DNA of 64,000 nucleotides from Sphingosinicella sp. BN140058 (GCF_004135585.1 NZ_CP035501.1:1723001-1787000), one strand, 5' to 3'; shown: positions 26,097 through 39,550, counted from the first letter of the stretch. Notes: a model not told the origin generated them from the sequence alone. Numbers and translations: made by a program.

Positions 26097-27118
26097 CGAC
26101 CCTTCTCCTTCAGTTTCGCGTCGAGCCGCGGGAAGACTCTTCGCGCATTGCCCTCGAAGATGGCGTGGCGCTGGTCGTCGGAGATCGGCAGCGCGTCGAC
26201 GTAGCGCTTGGTGTCGTCGAAATGATGGCCGGTCTCCGGATCGATGCCGCGGACCGCGCCGACCATCTCCGAGCCGAACAGGATGTTCTTGGTGTCGATC
26301 ACCTCGGCCAAGAGATCGATGCCGGGCTGGTGATAGACGCAGGTGTCGAAATAGACGTTGTTCATGACATGCGTATCGAGCGAGGGCTGCTTCAGCATGT
26401 CGGCGAGGCCCCGGTAGCGGCCCCAATGATAGGGCACCGCGCCGCCGCCATGGGGGATGATGAAGCGCAGGGTCGGGAAATCCTTGAACAGATCGCCCTC
26501 GATCAGCTGCATGAACGCGATCGTGTCGGCGGCGATGTAGAAGGCGCCGGTGGCGTGCAGGCCCGGATTGCACGAGCCGGAGACGTGGATCATCGCCGGC
26601 ACGTCCAATTCGACCATCTTTTCGTAGATCGGGTACCAGTGGCGGTCGGTGAGCGGCGGGTGCCGGAAATGGCCGCCGCCGGGATCGGGATTGAGGTTGC
26701 AGCCCACGAAGCCAAGTTCCGTCACGCAGCGCTCCAGTTCCTCGACCGAGCCCTGGAGATCGGCCGCGGGCGATTGCGGGAGCATGCAGACGCCGACGAA
26801 AATGTCGGGATAGAGGGCGACGCAGCGGGCGATGAGATCGTTGTTCGCCCGGGCCCAGGCCCTGGAGACGCTCTCGTCGCCGACATGGTGGGCCATGGCC
26901 GAGGCGCGCGGGCTGAAGATGGTCATGTCGGCGCCGCGCTCGCGCAGGAGGCGGAGCTGGTTCGCCTCCAGCGTCTCGCGGATCTCGTCGTCGGAGATGG
27001 TCGGGTAAGGCGGCAGCGCGGTGCCGGCCTTGAACGCCGCCTTCTGCGCCTCGCGCCACTCGTTATGCGCCGCCGGCGCGGTGGTGTAATGGCCGTGGCA
27101 ATCGATGACGAGGCTCAT
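26093..27118 (-). CDS. ligJ: 4-oxalomesaconate hydratase LigJ
   Basis: This 341-residue amidohydrolase-superfamily protein has the metal-binding HGH (residues 8-10) near the N-terminus, HVSGSCNPGL, IIPHGGGAVPYHWGRYRG and the FGSEMVGAVRG motif. The set is that of LigJ from the protocatechuate 4,5-pathway. It adds water to 4-oxalomesaconate (tautomerised form) giving 4-carboxy-4-hydroxy-2-oxoadipate. It overlaps the upstream dehydrogenase by 4 nt (ATGA) and ligA by 4 nt. Confidence 0.92.
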
Positions 27119-27993
27119 GCCGCATCCGCCTTTCTGTCGGTGATGGTGGCGATCTTGGCGGCGAGCCCCGACGGCGGCGAGGCGATGCCGAGTTCGCCGA
27201 ATTGGCGCTGCCGCGAGACGGTGCCGCGCGACATCAGCGGATCGACGCCGAGATCGGACAAGGTCTTGACCACTTCGGCCATTTCCTCGGCGCGGCGCAG
27301 GCCGTGCACGAGCATGCGATCGAGATTGTAGTCGGCGCGTTCGGCCCAAGGCTTCGGCCGCTCGCTGGAATCGAGCGAGGCGAGCACCTCCTCGGTCACG
27401 CCGGCCGCTTCGGCAGCCAGCATCGCCTCGGCCGTCAGCGCCTCCAGGCCCTTGACGATCACCGAGCGGATCATCTTGATCGACGAGGCCTGGCCGACGC
27501 GGGCGCCGACGACGCGAAGGTTCGAGAAGCCGAGTCCGGCCAGCGAGTCGGCGGCGCGCCCGGCCTCCGGCCCGCTGAGCAAAAGCGGCACGGCGAGGCC
27601 GGCGGGATGGACCGGCGCCATCACGGCGACATCGACATAGGCGCCGCCGGCGGCTTCGATCGCGGTTGCGGCCTCGGACTTGGTACCGGGGGCGACGCTG
27701 TTCAGATCGCAGAACAGGGCGCCGGCGCCGATCGACGCGGCGGCGTCGCGAGCGACGGCCAGCGCCTGATCGGCGATGACCAGGCTGAGGAGGAGATCGG
27801 TACCGGACAGCGCTTCGCCGAGGCTGGCGGCGCCGTCCACGCCGGCGGCGCGATAATCGGCCTGCTTGGCAGCGCGGGTCGCCGCGGCGTCGGTCAGACG
27901 GTCATATGCACGCACGCGGCCCTGCCAGCCCGGAGCACCGGCAAAGGCCCGGCCGGCCTCTCCGAAGCCGATGAAGGTGACCGTCGCAACCAT
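27115..27993 (-). CDS. NAD(P)-dependent dehydrogenase, 6-phosphogluconate-dehydrogenase-like, DUF1932 type
   Basis: This 292-residue protein has the Rossmann motif FIGFGEAGRAF at the N-terminus and a C-terminal helical DUF1932 domain (KMIRSVIVKGLEALTAEAML, AERADYNLDRMLVHG). It is the first gene of the leftward lig operon and overlaps ligJ by 4 nt. None of the six steps of the known protocatechuate 4,5-cleavage pathway requires it, so its role is open: side-product removal or a related substrate (syringate/gallate branch) are possible. The ATG at 27993 matches the family N-terminus; a TTG at 28029 or ATG at 28017 are alternatives, since no strong Shine-Dalgarno is seen. Confidence 0.8.
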   Translation of the reverse strand: MVATVTFIGFGEAGRAFAGAPGWQGRVRAYDRLTDAAATRAAKQADYRAAGVDGAASLGEALSGTDLLLSLVIADQALAVARDAAASIGAGALFCDLNSVAPGTKSEAATAIEAAGGAYVDVAVMAPVHPAGLAVPLLLSGPEAGRAADSLAGLGFSNLRVVGARVGQASSIKMIRSVIVKGLEALTAEAMLAAEAAGVTEEVLASLDSSERPKPWAERADYNLDRMLVHGLRRAEEMAEVVKTLSDLGVDPLMSRGTVSRQRQFGELGIASPPSGLAAKIATITDRKADAA

Positions 27994-28048
27994 GATCCGG
28001 CTGTGCGGCAGAGCCATGGCCGCCGCCAATCAGAAGCACGTCCGCACT

Positions 28049-28064
28049 ATTAGACGAAGCTAAT
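28049..28064. promoter_or_regulatory. LysR-type operator-like repeat ATTAG-N6-CTAAT
   Basis: Perfect 5-bp arms around ACGAAG satisfy the T-N11-A rule of LysR boxes. It lies 56 nt upstream of the leftward lig operon and overlaps the stop of the LysR gene. A related site (CTTAG-N6-CTTAT) is at 29234 before the LysR gene and ligK. Confidence 0.55.
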
Positions 28065-29223
28065 CGTCGATGATCCGCTTTGCCTCGGCCTCGACCGAGG
28101 CAACGAAGCGGCGCTGCAGCGGCGTCGGGCGCCAGCCGGCCCGGGCAGTGATCCCGATGGTGCGATGCGGATCGCCGGGCGGGGTGCCGATCCGGCAGAT
28201 CCATTCCGCCTCGAGCTCGACCGCGACCTGATCCGGCGACAGCAGGGTGAGGAAGTCGGTCTGGATGAGGAGCTGCCGGACGACGATCACCGAGCCGGAT
28301 TCGATCGCCACCCGCGGCACCGCGACTCCGCTGAGGTCGAACATGCGCCGCCATTGCGCCCGCAGGGGCGTGCCCTCGGGCGGGACGACCCAGGCGAAGC
28401 GGGCGAGATCGGCCATGGCGGGCATCGTGCCGCGGCCGGCGAGCGGATGGCCGCTGCGGCCGAGCACGACCGGACGATCGACGAACAGAGGGGTTTGGAC
28501 GAGGTCGTCGCCGGGTGAGGGATCGCGCAGCGCGCCGAGCATCAGATCGATCTCGCCGTCACGCAACGGGCCGACCAGCTCGACATGCGAGCCTTCGGCG
28601 ATCGACAGGTCGACCTGGGGATGAGCGCGGTGGAAGGCGGCGACCGCGTTCGGCAGGAGGCGTGCCCGCGACAGCGGCATCGCGCCGATCGCGATCCGGC
28701 CGATCTCGCGGCCTTGCAGGGCGGCGAGTTCGCTCAACGCCGCCTTCAGTTCGGCTTCGGCGAGGCGAAAGCGGCGGGCGACGGCAAGACCTCGGGCGGT
28801 CAGCGCGATGCCGCGGCCACGGCGCTCGACCAGGCGGTGGCCGAGGCCGAGCGCGAGATCGGCGACGGCGCGGTGCAGCGACGCTTCGCGAATGCCGGTT
28901 GCCGCCGCGGCGGCGACGTAGCTGCCGCCCCGCGCGAGCGCCATGAACGCGCGCATCTGCGGGCCGGTGACCCGCGAACTGCCGATCAGCGCCAGCGCCG
29001 CTGCCGCGCGCGGGGCGAGAATGCGGGCGGCGTCGGTCGGCTCCATGCCGCCGGGGCGGCGCTCGAACAAGGGCAGGCCGAGGCCCCGTTCGAGCTTCGA
29101 CACACCCTGGGTGATCGCCGGCTGGGTGAGGTTCACCCGCCTCGCCGCCGCACTGAGGCTGCCGCTCTCCGCCGCGGCGACCATCGCCGCGAGGTGACGG
29201 AGGTTGAAATCGGACGCGTCCAT
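28060..29223 (-). CDS. LysR-type regulator with two N-terminal HTH domains (probable lig operon regulator)
   Basis: This 387-residue regulator is about 80-90 residues longer than a usual LysR protein. Residues about 6-66 form a canonical LysR winged helix ([23 protein letters not shown]). Residues about 87-150 form a second one ([20 protein letters not shown], then [20 protein letters not shown]), and the periplasmic-binding-like effector domain follows. It stands between the two divergent lig operons with LysR-type boxes on both sides, so it is the obvious candidate for the LigR role; LigR in SYK-6 is a LysR activator of both operons responding to protocatechuate or gallate. The ATG at 29223 is the start that aligns with the first HTH. 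Confidence 0.85.
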   Translation of the reverse strand: MDASDFNLRHLAAMVAAAESGSLSAAARRVNLTQPAITQGVSKLERGLGLPLFERRPGGMEPTDAARILAPRAAAALALIGSSRVTGPQMRAFMALARGGSYVAAAAATGIREASLHRAVADLALGLGHRLVERRGRGIALTARGLAVARRFRLAEAELKAALSELAALQGREIGRIAIGAMPLSRARLLPNAVAAFHRAHPQVDLSIAEGSHVELVGPLRDGEIDLMLGALRDPSPGDDLVQTPLFVDRPVVLGRSGHPLAGRGTMPAMADLARFAWVVPPEGTPLRAQWRRMFDLSGVAVPRVAIESGSVIVVRQLLIQTDFLTLLSPDQVAVELEAEWICRIGTPPGDPHRTIGITARAGWRPTPLQRRFVASVEAEAKRIIDD

Positions 29224-29233
29224 GATGAGCGGT

Positions 29234-29249
29234 CTTAGCAAAAACTTAT
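29234..29249. promoter_or_regulatory. LysR-type operator-like repeat CTTAG-N6-CTTAT
   Basis: This T-N11-A site (T29236 to A29248) lies 11 nt before the LysR gene start, suited to autoregulation, and in the divergent region leading to ligK. It is related to ATTAG-N6-CTAAT at 28049. Confidence 0.4.
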
Positions 29250-29331
29250 CGGATGCGCAGTGTTCGCATTTGCCTGCGGCAGGCAAGCGGTTGCACCCGG
29301 GTGGCGAGGGGTCGGACGCGCCCCCCTTCAA

Positions 29332-29461
29332 TCCTCCCTGTCCGCGTAACGGATGGGGAGGGGGACCACCTGAAAGGTGGTGGAGGGGCTATCGGCGCGG
29401 GAAGCCCCTCCACCGCACTTCGTGCGGTCCCCCTCCCCATCGCCTGCGGCGACAGGGAGGA
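29332..29461. repeat. Nested palindromic element in the ligK leader
   Basis: The outer arms are TCCTCCCTG and CAGGGAGGA. Inside, GATGGGGAGGGGGACC pairs perfectly with GGTCCCCCTCCCCATC, and GGTGGAGGGGCT pairs with AGCCCCTCCACC. Small hairpins CCACCT-GAA-AGGTGG and GCAC-TTC-GTGC complete it. It has the same skeleton as 7991-8237 without the TGATCAGG modules. It ends 27 nt before the ligK start. Confidence 0.85.
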
Positions 29462-29488
29462 AAAGATGGGCATATCGAGGAGTTCGCC

Positions 29489-30155
29489 ATGGCAGGGATC
29501 GTCGTCCAGAAGTTCGAGCGTACCCCGCTGGCGGTGGTCGACGGCCTCGCCGCCGCCGGCGTCGCGACCGTGCACGAGGCGCAGGGGCGGACCGGGCTGC
29601 TCGCGCCGCACATGCGGCCGATCTATGCGGGGGCGCGGATCGCCGGCAATGCAGTCACCATCTCGGCGCCGCCCGGCGACAATTGGATGGTCCATGTCGC
29701 GATCGAACAATTGCGCGAGGGCGACATCCTCGTGCTGGCGCCGACCTCCCCTTGCGTCGACGGTTACTTCGGTGATCTGCTCGCCACCTCGGCGATGGCG
29801 CGCGGCTGCCGGGGGCTGGTGATCGACGCCGGCGTGCGCGACGTGCGCGATCTCACCGAGATGGGCTTCCCGGTCTGGTCGAAGGCGGTGTTCGCACAAG
29901 GGACGGTGAAGGCGACTTTGGGCTCGGTCAACGTGCCGGTGGTCTGCGCCGGTGCGGCGATCCGGCCGGGCGACGCAATCGTCGCGGACGATGACGGGGT
30001 CTGCGTGGTCGAACGCGAACGTGCCGAGGAGGTGCTCGCCAAAGCGCAGATGCGGGAGGCGGCCGAACAGGACAAGCGCCGCCGCCTCGCCGCGGGCGAG
30101 CTCGGCCTCGACATTTACGACATGCGCGGCAAGCTCGAGCAACTGGGGCTGAAAT

Positions 30156-30163
<8 letters not shown>
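29489..30163 (+). CDS. ligK: 4-carboxy-4-hydroxy-2-oxoadipate aldolase LigK
   Basis: This 224-residue protein is of the RraA-like class II pyruvate aldolase family. The [12 protein letters not shown] segment carries the substrate-binding Arg117 and metal-binding Asp118, preceded by [11 protein letters not shown]. It cleaves 4-carboxy-4-hydroxy-2-oxoadipate to pyruvate and oxaloacetate, the last step of the pathway, and usually also decarboxylates oxaloacetate. The ATG at 29489 follows GAGGAG. It is the first gene of a tight five-gene operon and overlaps ligU by 8 nt. Confidence 0.93.
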
Positions 30164-34268
<4,105 letters not shown>

Positions 34269-34307
34269 GCGGCAGCCTCGCACCCGTCGACCAATGCTCC
34301 GCTTACC

Positions 34308-35438
34308 CTATTCCCGCGCCAGCGGACGGACGATGTCGACCAGCGAAACCAGCATCTTCCCGGGTTCTTCCTCGAACGTCATGTGGGCGGAATCCTCGAA
34401 CCAGACCAGTTGCTTGGAGGGCGCGGTGACTCGGCCGAACCATTTGGCGACCAAGGCGGAGGAGGTGCCGAGATCATGCCGCCCCTGCAAGATCACCACC
34501 GGTAGACGAAAAGCCGTCGACCGGCTCAAATCAAGGGTGCCGATTTCGCCCCAGAGCGCCTGATCGCTGAAGGCCTGCGCCGCGTCGCGCGTCTTGAGGT
34601 CAGCTTCGCTGTAATCGGGGCTGAACCGCGAAATGGCGACGTTGTGACCCTCGCCGGCGGGCCAGTAATAGCCGCCGAAAGCGGCAAGCCATTTCCGCTC
34701 GATCCCGAGATTCTGCACGTTCCGCTCGGGATGCGCGGGATCGGGAAACGGCGCCATTCGGATCAGGTCGGCAACGGCCTGCGCGTTGTTCGCGGCGCGG
34801 GCCGCCTGCAAGGTCGCCGCATATCCTTCGGCCTCGCTGCGCTGGAAGTCGACGAACTGCCCGGTGCCGACATAGGCGTGGAACCAGTCGGGGTGCCGCT
34901 GCGCCAGCTTCAAGCCGATGATGGTTCCAAAGGAGTGCGCCATCAGCACGATGCGGCGCTTGCCGTATTTTCGCCTGAGATAAGCTGCTACGCCTTCGGC
35001 ATCGTCGACCATCCGCGCAACCGACATCGTCGGGCGGACTTTCGCCGGATCGTTAGCCGCGTAGGTCTTGCCGGCGCCGCGCTGGTCCCAGTGGGCGACG
35101 GTGAAATACTCCTCCCAGTCGCGCATGTAATGATAGCTGACGGGGGACGCGGTGAAGCCCGGGCCGCCGTGGACGAACAGCAGGATGGGATTGTCGCGGT
35201 GACGGCCGCGCACCGAAATCCACTGATCGATGCCGCCGATCGGGACCAGGCCAGTGTCATCGACGGCGTCCGCAGTCCGCAGCTTGCGCGCCTTCGCGAA
35301 AATCTCGTTGGGCGTCTGAGCCGAAGCGAGGGTGGGCAGCATCGTGAAGGCTGCGGCAGCCATCGCGCCTCGGCAGGCCAAACGCGTGACGGATGGATGC
35401 TGGCGGCCTGATCTGTTTTCCTGGACTATGGTGAACAT
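34308..35438 (-). CDS. Secreted alpha/beta hydrolase, proline-iminopeptidase-like (S33)
   Basis: This 376-residue precursor has an unusually long N-terminal region before a hydrophobic stretch and the cleavage site TLASAQT (about residue 41). The hydrolase has an HGGPG oxyanion hole (90-94), DQRGAGKT, the nucleophile elbow AHSFG (Ser169) and a C-terminal His in EDSAHMTF. This is the pattern of peptidase family S33/epoxide-hydrolase-like enzymes. Ribosome binding site AGGAG stands 6 nt before the ATG at 35438. It is convergent with pobA and not part of its operon. An ester or peptide substrate is possible. Confidence 0.8.
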   Translation of the reverse strand: MFTIVQENRSGRQHPSVTRLACRGAMAAAAFTMLPTLASAQTPNEIFAKARKLRTADAVDDTGLVPIGGIDQWISVRGRHRDNPILLFVHGGPGFTASPVSYHYMRDWEEYFTVAHWDQRGAGKTYAANDPAKVRPTMSVARMVDDAEGVAAYLRRKYGKRRIVLMAHSFGTIIGLKLAQRHPDWFHAYVGTGQFVDFQRSEAEGYAATLQAARAANNAQAVADLIRMAPFPDPAHPERNVQNLGIERKWLAAFGGYYWPAGEGHNVAISRFSPDYSEADLKTRDAAQAFSDQALWGEIGTLDLSRSTAFRLPVVILQGRHDLGTSSALVAKWFGRVTAPSKQLVWFEDSAHMTFEEEPGKMLVSLVDIVRPLARE

Positions 35439-35692
35439 GAAATCTCCTGAGCGATGGGCTCCCGCGTTTCTGTTCCGCAAGATCCATGCCAGGTGCAGAC
35501 ACGGGCGAAGCCACAGGTGATCGGCTCCTAAAAAAGGCCAAGACTTGGCACGAGATGCGATTCCTCGGCGCAGTAGATCGGGCCATCAACTGCCGCACGC
35601 GCATATGGCGGGAGCGAGCGATATCATGGCGGCGATGGGCGGCCGCGGCGGCACGGCTCCATCCCGCCTTCCAGGCACGCCTGGAAAGAGTT

Positions 35693-36106
35693 TCAAGGGC
35701 GCCGATGGCGTGCCGCGTCGAGGCTCCAAGCGCCGGGGCCGGCCATGCAGAGGAACAGGAAGATGAAGCAGAACAAAATGGCGGGCTCGCCGCCGTTGAG
35801 GATCGGGAAGACGCTGCGCGGCGCGTGCGCCATGAAATAGGCGACCGCCATCATGCCGGAGAGCAGAAAGGCGACCGGCCTGGTGAACAGCCCAACGAGC
35901 AGGAGCAGGCCGCCGACGAGCTCGAGCGTTCCGGCAAGACCCATGAACGAGAAAAGCTGGACGGTGCCGCGCTCCGACGGGGCGGGGAAGCCGAAGAATT
36001 TCTGCACGCCGTGCGCCAGGAACAGCAGAGCCGCCATGATGCGCAGCGCCGCCTGCGCATAAGGCGTCCAGCGCGCCGCCGTAGCACCATCAAACCGATC
36101 GATCAT
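35693..36106 (-). CDS. DoxX family membrane protein
   Basis: This 137-residue protein has four hydrophobic segments and the DoxX signature LFLAHGVQKFFGF, then LELVGGLLLLVGLFTRPVAFLLS. DoxX-like proteins are small inner-membrane proteins of redox context with poorly defined function. It lies 89 nt after the aromatic-acid transporter in the same direction and might be cotranscribed with it. Confidence 0.8.
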   Translation of the reverse strand: MIDRFDGATAARWTPYAQAALRIMAALLFLAHGVQKFFGFPAPSERGTVQLFSFMGLAGTLELVGGLLLLVGLFTRPVAFLLSGMMAVAYFMAHAPRSVFPILNGGEPAILFCFIFLFLCMAGPGAWSLDAARHRRP

Positions 36107-36195
36107 TCTGACCCCCGCAAATGCGTGCGCGGCCGGACCGTCCGCCGCGACGGAGCATGCTAAACCATTTCCGCTTACGAAACGATCGTCTCCGC

Positions 36196-37509
36196 TCAGG
36201 CGGCGGCGGCTCCGGCCGCGCTGCGCGGGAGGAGCAGGATGGCGACAGCGGCGACGGCGGCGCCCGCAGCCATAACGATGGCGACGCCCTGCAGGCCGAA
36301 ACCAGCTTCGAACAGCAGGCCGGCGACGATCGGCGAGATCGCAGCGCCGCCGCGGCCGACGCCGATCGCGAAGCCGGTGCCGGTCGCCCGGACATGGGTC
36401 GGGAAGGCCTGGGCGAAGACCGCGTAGAGCCCGACCACGCCGGCATTGGTGAAGAAGCCGGAAATGCCGACGACCAGCGACAGGTGGGCGAGGTCGCTCT
36501 GGCCGCGGCCGAACCAGCTCACCATCACCACCGAACCGGTGAGGGCGACCAAGATCAGCGGGCGCAGCGGCAGGCTGCGGGCGAGCAGGCCGAGCAGGGC
36601 TCCGCCGATCGCGCCGCCGACATTGGCCCAGACCAGCACGCCGGCCGCGGCCGACGGCGCGAAGCCCATGTCGACGACGATCTTCGGCACCCATTTCAGG
36701 ATGAAGTAGAAGGTCGCGATGTGGGTGAAATAGGCCAGAGTGACGAGCAGGGTGGTGGCGAGCAGCGCCGGCCGGAAGACGTCGCCGAGCGAACGCCCCT
36801 CGCCCGCCGCGGCAGCGGGCGGCAGCACCGCCACCGCGGCGTGACCCATGCGCGCCAGCGCGCGGTTGACCTTGGCGAGCGCGCCCGGCCCCTGCTTCTG
36901 GCACAGGAAGGGAATGGTCTCCGGCAGCAGCCACCAGACGATCGGCAGGAAAGCGAGGGTAACGCCGCCGCCGAAATAGAAAACGAAGCGCCAGTCGTGG
37001 CCCTTCAGCAATTGGGCCGCGACCATACCGCCGAGCACCGCGCCTATGGGATAGCCGATCGCCATCAACGCGACGCAGAAGTTGCGGCTGCGGGCATTGG
37101 CATATTCGGCGACGGTCGCGTTGGTCGCCGCGAGCATGCCGCCGATGCCGAGGCCGGTGAACACGCGCCATGCCGAGAGAGCGAAGATGCTGGTGGTGGT
37201 CGTCACCATGAACATGCCGGCCGCCATCACGCACAGGCAGGCGAGGATCATCGGGCGCCGGCCGATGCGATCGGTGACCCCGCCGAGGATGATCGAGCCG
37301 ACCGCCATGCCGATCAGCTCCATCGACAGCACCACGCCCAGAGCGGCGCGATCGATGCCCCATTCGGAGGCGATGCCGGGCGAGGCGAAGCTGATCGCGA
37401 GCACGTCGAAGCCGTCGAGCGCGTTCAGCGCAACCGTGATCAGCACGGCGACGATCTGCGCCGGGCTCATCGGCGCGTCGGCCAGTGTCGTCCGCGGATC
37501 ACGGTCCAT
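36196..37509 (-). CDS. MFS transporter, aromatic acid:H+ symporter (AAHS) type
   Basis: This 437-residue protein has 12 membrane segments and the AAHS hallmark ALDGFDVLAISFASPGI in helix 1, plus loop 2-3 motif GGVTDRIGRRP. The family (PcaK, BenK, VanK) imports aromatic carboxylates such as 4-hydroxybenzoate, vanillate or protocatechuate. AAGGAGAG precedes the ATG at 37509. It is 44 nt downstream of the MarR gene in the same direction, and so under the same promoter region as the hydroxycinnamate genes. A hydroxycinnamate or vanillate substrate is likely. Confidence 0.85.
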   Translation of the reverse strand: MDRDPRTTLADAPMSPAQIVAVLITVALNALDGFDVLAISFASPGIASEWGIDRAALGVVLSMELIGMAVGSIILGGVTDRIGRRPMILACLCVMAAGMFMVTTTTSIFALSAWRVFTGLGIGGMLAATNATVAEYANARSRNFCVALMAIGYPIGAVLGGMVAAQLLKGHDWRFVFYFGGGVTLAFLPIVWWLLPETIPFLCQKQGPGALAKVNRALARMGHAAVAVLPPAAAAGEGRSLGDVFRPALLATTLLVTLAYFTHIATFYFILKWVPKIVVDMGFAPSAAAGVLVWANVGGAIGGALLGLLARSLPLRPLILVALTGSVVMVSWFGRGQSDLAHLSLVVGISGFFTNAGVVGLYAVFAQAFPTHVRATGTGFAIGVGRGGAAISPIVAGLLFEAGFGLQGVAIVMAAGAAVAAVAILLLPRSAAGAAAA

Positions 37510-37553
37510 CTTCACTCTCCTTCTCGCACGCCGCGCGGATGCGGCCGTGCCGG

Positions 37554-38015
37554 TCAGTCGGCCGCAATCTTGTCGAGCAGTCCGAGCAATTGCCTGCGTT
37601 CGCCCGGCGTCAGCCGGGCAAGCGTGCGTTCTTCGTGGGCGAGCACGAGCGCGAGGGTGCGGTCGAGCTCCGCCTCGCCCTTGGGGGTCAGGAACAGCGC
37701 AAGCGCCCGGCGATCGTGCGGCGCCGGCCGCCGGTCGATCAGCTCCAACGCGGTGAGTTCGTTGATCAAGGGCACCAGATTGGCCCGCTGGATGCCGAGC
37801 TCCGTGCCGAGCCCCATCTGGATCACGCCCGGCTTGGCCCGGATCACCGCCAGCATCGCGACCAACACCCGCCGGAGGCCCGTCGGCTCCAGGGTCACGG
37901 CAAGGTCCGCCATCATGCGGTTGTGGGCGCGGCGCAGCGCATAGCCGACGAGATCCTGGAGCGACGGCGTCGGCGCCTCCGGCTCGGACGCCGCCATGTT
38001 GGTCTTTGCGTTCAC
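37554..38015 (-). CDS. MarR family regulator, probable hydroxycinnamoyl-CoA-responsive repressor
   Basis: This 153-residue winged-helix regulator contains LGIQRANLVPLINELTALELIDRRPAPHDRRALALFLTPKG, the typical MarR recognition helix and wing. The GTG at 38015 with AAGGGAG upstream is preferred to the ATG six codons later. It is divergent from the aldehyde dehydrogenase and hydratase-lyase genes, as are FerC of SYK-6 and CouR of Rhodopseudomonas, MarR repressors released by feruloyl- or p-coumaroyl-CoA. An inverted repeat (38034-38050) lies in the shared promoter and recurs at other loci of this window. Confidence 0.85.
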   Translation of the reverse strand: MNAKTNMAASEPEAPTPSLQDLVGYALRRAHNRMMADLAVTLEPTGLRRVLVAMLAVIRAKPGVIQMGLGTELGIQRANLVPLINELTALELIDRRPAPHDRRALALFLTPKGEAELDRTLALVLAHEERTLARLTPGERRQLLGLLDKIAAD

Positions 38016-38033
38016 CGCGCTTTCTCCCTTGAT

Positions 38034-38050
38034 TGTTATGTTCCACAACA
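38034..38050. promoter_or_regulatory. TGTTAT-N5-ACAACA operator-like inverted repeat
   Basis: It lies in the 74-nt divergent region between the MarR gene (start 38015) and the aldehyde dehydrogenase (start 38090), where a MarR dimer would block both promoters. Matching copies are at 2951 and 45094, and a weaker one at 62304. Confidence 0.65.
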
Positions 38051-38089
38051 TTATGCCGATGACAACAGCAAAACGACGTGGAGGCGGCA

Positions 38090-39550
38090 ATGTCTGAAGC
38101 AGCAAATGTGCTTTTGTCCATCGGTGGAGAGACTGCACAGGCGGCGCAAGGCCGCACCTTCACCCGGTTGAACCCGATGACCGGCGAGCCGGCGACTCGG
38201 GCGGCCGCGGCGGGCATCGAGGATGCGCAGCGCGCCGCCGAAGCGGCGGCTGCCGCCTTTCCGGCCTGGTCGGCGCTCGGCCCCAATCCCCGGCGTGCGC
38301 TGCTCAACAAGGCGGCCGCGGCACTCGAGGCCCGCGCCGACCAGTTCGTCGATGCGATGATGCACGAGACCGGATCGACCGAGATGTGGGCGCGGTTCAA
38401 TCTGATGCTCGCCGCCGGCATGGTACGCGAGGCGGCGGCGCTCACCACCCAGATCGGCGGCGAGGTGATCCCGTCCGACAAGCCCGGCTGCATCGCGATG
38501 GCTCTGCGCGAGCCGGTCGGCGTCATCCTCGGCATCGCGCCGTGGAATGCGCCGATCATCCTCGCGGTGCGGGCGATCGCAGTGCCGCTCGCCTGCGGCA
38601 ACACGGTGGTGCTGAAGGCGTCCGAGCAATGCCCGCGCACCCATGGCCTGATCATCGAGGCGTTCGTCGAGGCCGGCCTGCCCGCAGGCGCGGTCAACCT
38701 CGTCACCAACGCCCCGGAAGATGCCGGCGAAATCGTCGGCGCCCTGATCGACCACCCGGCGGTGCGGCGGATCAACTTCACCGGATCGACCGCCGTCGGA
38801 CGGATCATCGCCAAGCGCGCCGCCGAGCATCTGAAGCCGGTGCTGCTCGAACTCGGCGGCAAGGCGCCCCTGATCGTGCTCGAAGACGCCGATCTCGACG
38901 AAGCGGTCAACGCCGCCGCGTTCGGCGCGTTCATGAATCAGGGCCAGATCTGCATGTCGACCGAGCGGATCATCGTCGTCGAGGCGATCGCCGATGCCTT
39001 TGCCGAGAAATTCGGCGCCAAGGCGCAAGGCCTGCTGTGCGGCGATCCGCGCGAGGGCAAGACGCCTTTGGGCGCGGTGGTCGACCAGCGCACCGTTCAT
39101 CACGTCAACGCCCTCATCGACGACGCGCTCGGCAAGGGCGCGCGGGCGCTCGCCGGCGGCAAGGCCGAGGGCGTGCTGATGGGCGCGACGGTGATCGACG
39201 GTGTCACCAGCGAGATGAACCTCTACCGCGACGAGAGCTTCGGCCCGATCGTCGGCATCCTGCGCGCCAGGGACGAGGAGGATGCGATCCGCCTCGCCAA
39301 CGACAGCGAATACGGGCTCTCCGCCGCCGTCTTCACCAAGGATACCGCACGCGGCCTCACCATCGCCCGCCGGATCAAATCGGGCATCTGCCACGTCAAC
39401 GGCCCGACCGTCCACGACGAGCCGCAAATGCCGTTCGGCGGCGTCGGCGCCTCCGGTTACGGCCGCTTCGGCGGCAAGGCCGGGATCGACAGTTTCACCG
39501 AGCTGCGCTGGATCACGATCGAGACCCAGGCCGGTCACTACCCCTTCTGA
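38090..39550 (+). CDS. Aldehyde dehydrogenase, vanillin / 4-hydroxybenzaldehyde type
   Basis: This 486-residue NAD(P)-dependent dehydrogenase has the catalytic Cys288 (NQGQICMSTE) and general base Glu254 (LLELGGKAP), with the cofactor motif FTGSTAVGR. MPFGGVGASGYGRFGG near the end is typical of vanillin dehydrogenases (Vdh/LigV group). GGAGG stands before the ATG at 38090. It is followed 42 nt later by the hydratase-lyase that generates vanillin or 4-hydroxybenzaldehyde, which fixes the likely substrate. It produces vanillate or 4-hydroxybenzoate for VanA and PobA. Confidence 0.88.
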   Translation: MSEAANVLLSIGGETAQAAQGRTFTRLNPMTGEPATRAAAAGIEDAQRAAEAAAAAFPAWSALGPNPRRALLNKAAAALEARADQFVDAMMHETGSTEMWARFNLMLAAGMVREAAALTTQIGGEVIPSDKPGCIAMALREPVGVILGIAPWNAPIILAVRAIAVPLACGNTVVLKASEQCPRTHGLIIEAFVEAGLPAGAVNLVTNAPEDAGEIVGALIDHPAVRRINFTGSTAVGRIIAKRAAEHLKPVLLELGGKAPLIVLEDADLDEAVNAAAFGAFMNQGQICMSTERIIVVEAIADAFAEKFGAKAQGLLCGDPREGKTPLGAVVDQRTVHHVNALIDDALGKGARALAGGKAEGVLMGATVIDGVTSEMNLYRDESFGPIVGILRARDEEDAIRLANDSEYGLSAAVFTKDTARGLTIARRIKSGICHVNGPTVHDEPQMPFGGVGASGYGRFGGKAGIDSFTELRWITIETQAGHYPF

